From positions 1 to 32,895 of IMG/VR virus record IMGVR_UViG_3300046007_006446: a stretch of DNA of 32,895 nucleotides; one strand, given 5' to 3'. Below, one piece after another: positions 31,491 through 32,895 of this stretch. Both the position numbers and the translations under genes were made by a program. Numbering within the stretch: the first letter of the stretch is position 1; the number at the start of each line of letters is the position of its first letter. Under the pieces are notes generated by a model that was given only the letters and a program-made list of their open reading frames with translations, did no database searches and was not told the DNA's origin. The stretch comes from a virus.

Positions 31491-32309
31491 TTAGCACATC
31501 TCTCCCATTAAATCCACAATAGACTGTGGATTTTGTTTGTGTGCATTAACATTTTTTGCGTTCACATTCACAACATCAAGTTTAAATTCTGGCATGCTTG
31601 CAAGTAAAGTATATTTCCCGTCTTTGCCTTGCTGTTTCCACTGTAAATCAGAATGCTTTGGATAAGCAATGCTCCAATTTACTGTGGAATTTTTTAATTC
31701 TTTCTTTGCGGTTTTGTTGAGAGGCATAATATACCGAAATTGTTTACCTTTAATTCGGCGTATGCCTTTGCTGTGCATAAAGTCTGGAGTCAACCAAAAC
31801 ACTTTAGATTTTCCTAACAATTTTGCATTTTCTTCGCACAGAGATTTGCTTGTTCTTGGATGAATTTTTTCTCCGTCTGCTCCGATGTAAACATCCGTCC
31901 AAATAAACCCACCGTATAAGAAATTTGCAGACTGATACACATATCCAGGCTTTCCCACAATTCCGTCTGCCCAAGTATACAAAAACTTTTTGTCGGGCGT
32001 ATTCTTTCTCATCCAGCCAATAACAGCGGAAAGCATTTGAGATTCCGAATTTCTTGGCATGTCAGGAGACATACACATCTTACCAATTTCGTAATAATCG
32101 GCTGAAGTGCAGTTTGGAAATAGTTTTTTAATTGTGTGAAGTGGCTGAGTTCCCCATCCTAAAGTTAGAACTCCCACAAGTTTGCCGTCTGTGTGTACAC
32201 CAAGATAATGCTTGGTTAAACGCGGCATCACTTTAGAGTAGTGATGGGTTTGAACAAACACTACCGCTGAAGATTTTGATATTTCAAAAATGGTAAAATT
32301 GTATTTCAT
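31491..32309 (-). CDS. Mom-like DNA modification protein (GNAT-related fold)
   Basis: The 272-residue product carries the layout of the phage Mu Mom family: an N-terminal H-Y-S motif (THHYSKVMPRL, 21-31), GKLVGVLTLGWGTQP (about 41-55), an E-x-x-K-M-C-x-x-P segment (YEIGKMCMSPDMPRNSESQM, about 74-93), and WADGIVGKPGYVYQSANFLY (about 114-133), the A-D-G...G..YQ..NF.Y core. Mu Mom converts adenine to N6-carbamoylmethyladenine and protects DNA from restriction. The last 100 residues are an extension of unknown role. A strong sigma-70-type promoter lies just upstream, pointing to expression from host polymerase. The start has only a weak GAG ribosome site. Confidence 0.72.
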   Translation of the reverse strand: MKYNFTIFEISKSSAVVFVQTHHYSKVMPRLTKHYLGVHTDGKLVGVLTLGWGTQPLHTIKKLFPNCTSADYYEIGKMCMSPDMPRNSESQMLSAVIGWMRKNTPDKKFLYTWADGIVGKPGYVYQSANFLYGGFIWTDVYIGADGEKIHPRTSKSLCEENAKLLGKSKVFWLTPDFMHSKGIRRIKGKQFRYIMPLNKTAKKELKNSTVNWSIAYPKHSDLQWKQQGKDGKYTLLASMPEFKLDVVNVNAKNVNAHKQNPQSIVDLMGEMC

Positions 32310-32338
32310 ACAAATAAAAACTCACAAGGGAGTTCCTT

Positions 32339-32366
32339 AGTATAGCATGAATTTTTCGTGTGTCAA
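32339..32366 (-). promoter_or_regulatory. Sigma-70-type promoter for the Mom-like/nrdJ/resolvase operon
   Basis: On the - strand a perfect -35 TTGACA (32361-32366) is followed after 16 bases by a -10 TATACT (32339-32344). The -35 directly abuts the stop codon of the upstream 111-residue gene. The leader of about 25 bases contains a short AACTC/GAGTT hairpin followed by a T-rich run. This is the only clear host-type promoter in the window. Confidence 0.75.
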
Positions 32367-32702
32367 TCAATCCCAACGAACATTTTGAACTGCATCACAA
32401 GCAGCAGCACGGGTGGATTCCTGCCCGTCCCAAATTACAGCAAGAATTTCTGCTTCTTTCTGATTTGAAATAGTCCGAATGCTTTCTATATGTGCTCGGA
32501 TTGCATTTGCTTCGGCATCAGACAGCAATCCTAGAGCAGCGTTTCGTTGCTTGTATTCAGGAGCACCTTCTAAAATTAAATCTTTGGCACGATTACGAAT
32601 GGTTTGAAGTTGATTATTTAAACAAAAATCAAATACTCTTTCGTCTATTGTGTAAGACTGTCCTGTTTCTTCATCATATATTACTTCTTTAATGAAAGTC
32701 AT
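32367..32702 (-). CDS. Hypothetical phage protein, possible fibre-assembly chaperone
   Basis: The 111-residue product has a beta-like start (VIYDEETGQSYTIDERVFDF) and a predominantly helical remainder: LNNQLQTIRNRAKDLILEG, QRNAALGLLSDAEANAIRAH and an end in AACDAVQNVRW. I do not recognise a named family. Its size, the helical, charged C-terminal half and the position just downstream of a structural-looking gene recall tail-fibre assembly chaperones (the T4 gp37/gp38 order), but no diagnostic motif is present. An AAAGGA ribosome site precedes the start, 15 bases after the upstream stop, so the two are probably one operon. The following -35 box begins right at its stop codon. Confidence 0.5.
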   Translation of the reverse strand: MTFIKEVIYDEETGQSYTIDERVFDFCLNNQLQTIRNRAKDLILEGAPEYKQRNAALGLLSDAEANAIRAHIESIRTISNQKEAEILAVIWDGQESTRAAACDAVQNVRWD

Positions 32703-32717
32703 TGTTGATCCTTTCTA

Positions 32718-32894
32718 TCAGAGTGCCTGCCATTGAAATGTTGGAAGAATATAAGTGTTTGGATTAAATTCCTGCCAAGCAAAAGTTACTCCTGCTGCAC
32801 TAATTGAACTAGGTGCTGTAAATCCAGAAGTATCTACTATTGGATTATAGAATCTGTAACCGCTTGTGTGATCTGGCGAACCCATAGGGTGCAT
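32718..32894 (-). CDS. C-terminal end of a probable virion/fibre protein (partial)
   Basis: An open frame enters from the right edge and ends with TGA at 32718-32720. The visible 58 residues include GSPDHTSGYRFYNPIVDTSG and end TFAWQEFNPNTYILPTFQW-QAL. The aromatic, Pro/Asn/Ser-rich composition is like a beta-structured tip or capsid-decoration domain; no family can be assigned from so little. An ATG codon at the very edge may or may not be the start, since the frame could continue past the window. It shares the strand and probably the operon with the 111-residue gene. Confidence 0.4.
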   Translation of the reverse strand: MHPMGSPDHTSGYRFYNPIVDTSGFTAPSSISAAGVTFAWQEFNPNTYILPTFQWQAL

Positions 32895-32895
32895 A

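Noticed and set aside
1-32895. tRNA genes, insertion sequences or integrase
   Set aside because: No tRNA-like T-arm consensus in a non-coding gap, no transposase or recombinase-like product, and almost no non-coding space.

Overview
The window looks like part of the tail and baseplate region of a large T4-like (contractile-tailed) dsDNA phage, probably from an aquatic environment. The order PAAR tip protein, gp25, gp6, a gp7-position protein, gp8 and a DUF4815 giant protein is the baseplate-wedge order seen in T4-like phages of marine and freshwater bacteria. Genes are tightly packed, often with ATGA or TAATG overlaps, and no gap is near 300 bases. The host cannot be named. The left 25 kb is AT-rich and uses AGA for arginine. 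From about 25.4 kb the GC content and the use of CGT rise, and they are highest in the ribonucleotide reductase gene.

Layout. (1) 1-13.3 kb, + strand: end of a PAAR spike-tip gene, a membrane-anchored GAF-like protein, gp25, gp6, a gp7-position protein with a dockerin/EF-hand calcium loop, a gp8-like protein, a 1701-residue DUF4815 protein and a small coiled-coil protein. (2) 13.3-17.2 kb: a long fibre with collagen-like repeats, a tail-collar domain and an HNHDDRY motif. (3) 17.2-22.6 kb: six consecutive fibre-type genes that all begin ATGTCAGA and encode an MSxLKVN-like N-terminus but carry different C-terminal heads. The heads are short collar-like motifs, a complete seven-repeat RCC1 propeller, a cysteine-rich pair, and a protein with TNKxYVD repeats. 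(4) 22.6-25.4 kb: a coiled-coil fibre protein, an Ig-like protein and two collagen-like fibre proteins. A 71-base identical direct repeat links the last two in the same reading frame. (5) 25.4-28.9 kb: two further structural genes behind a T4-type late-promoter-like motif, including a 968-residue protein with six copies of a GTGAGQ-type module and Kelch-like segments.

(6) 28.9-32.9 kb, - strand, convergent with the tail genes: a strong sigma-70-type promoter drives a Mom-like DNA-modification protein, an adenosylcobalamin-dependent (class II) ribonucleotide reductase and a RuvC-like resolvase. These fit nucleotide supply, genome protection and DNA processing during replication. Upstream of them on the same strand are a 111-residue protein and the 3' end of what looks like another structural gene.

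The most striking element is the six-gene cassette array. It looks like a set of interchangeable receptor-binding heads on a common virion anchor, with an RCC1 propeller as one head.
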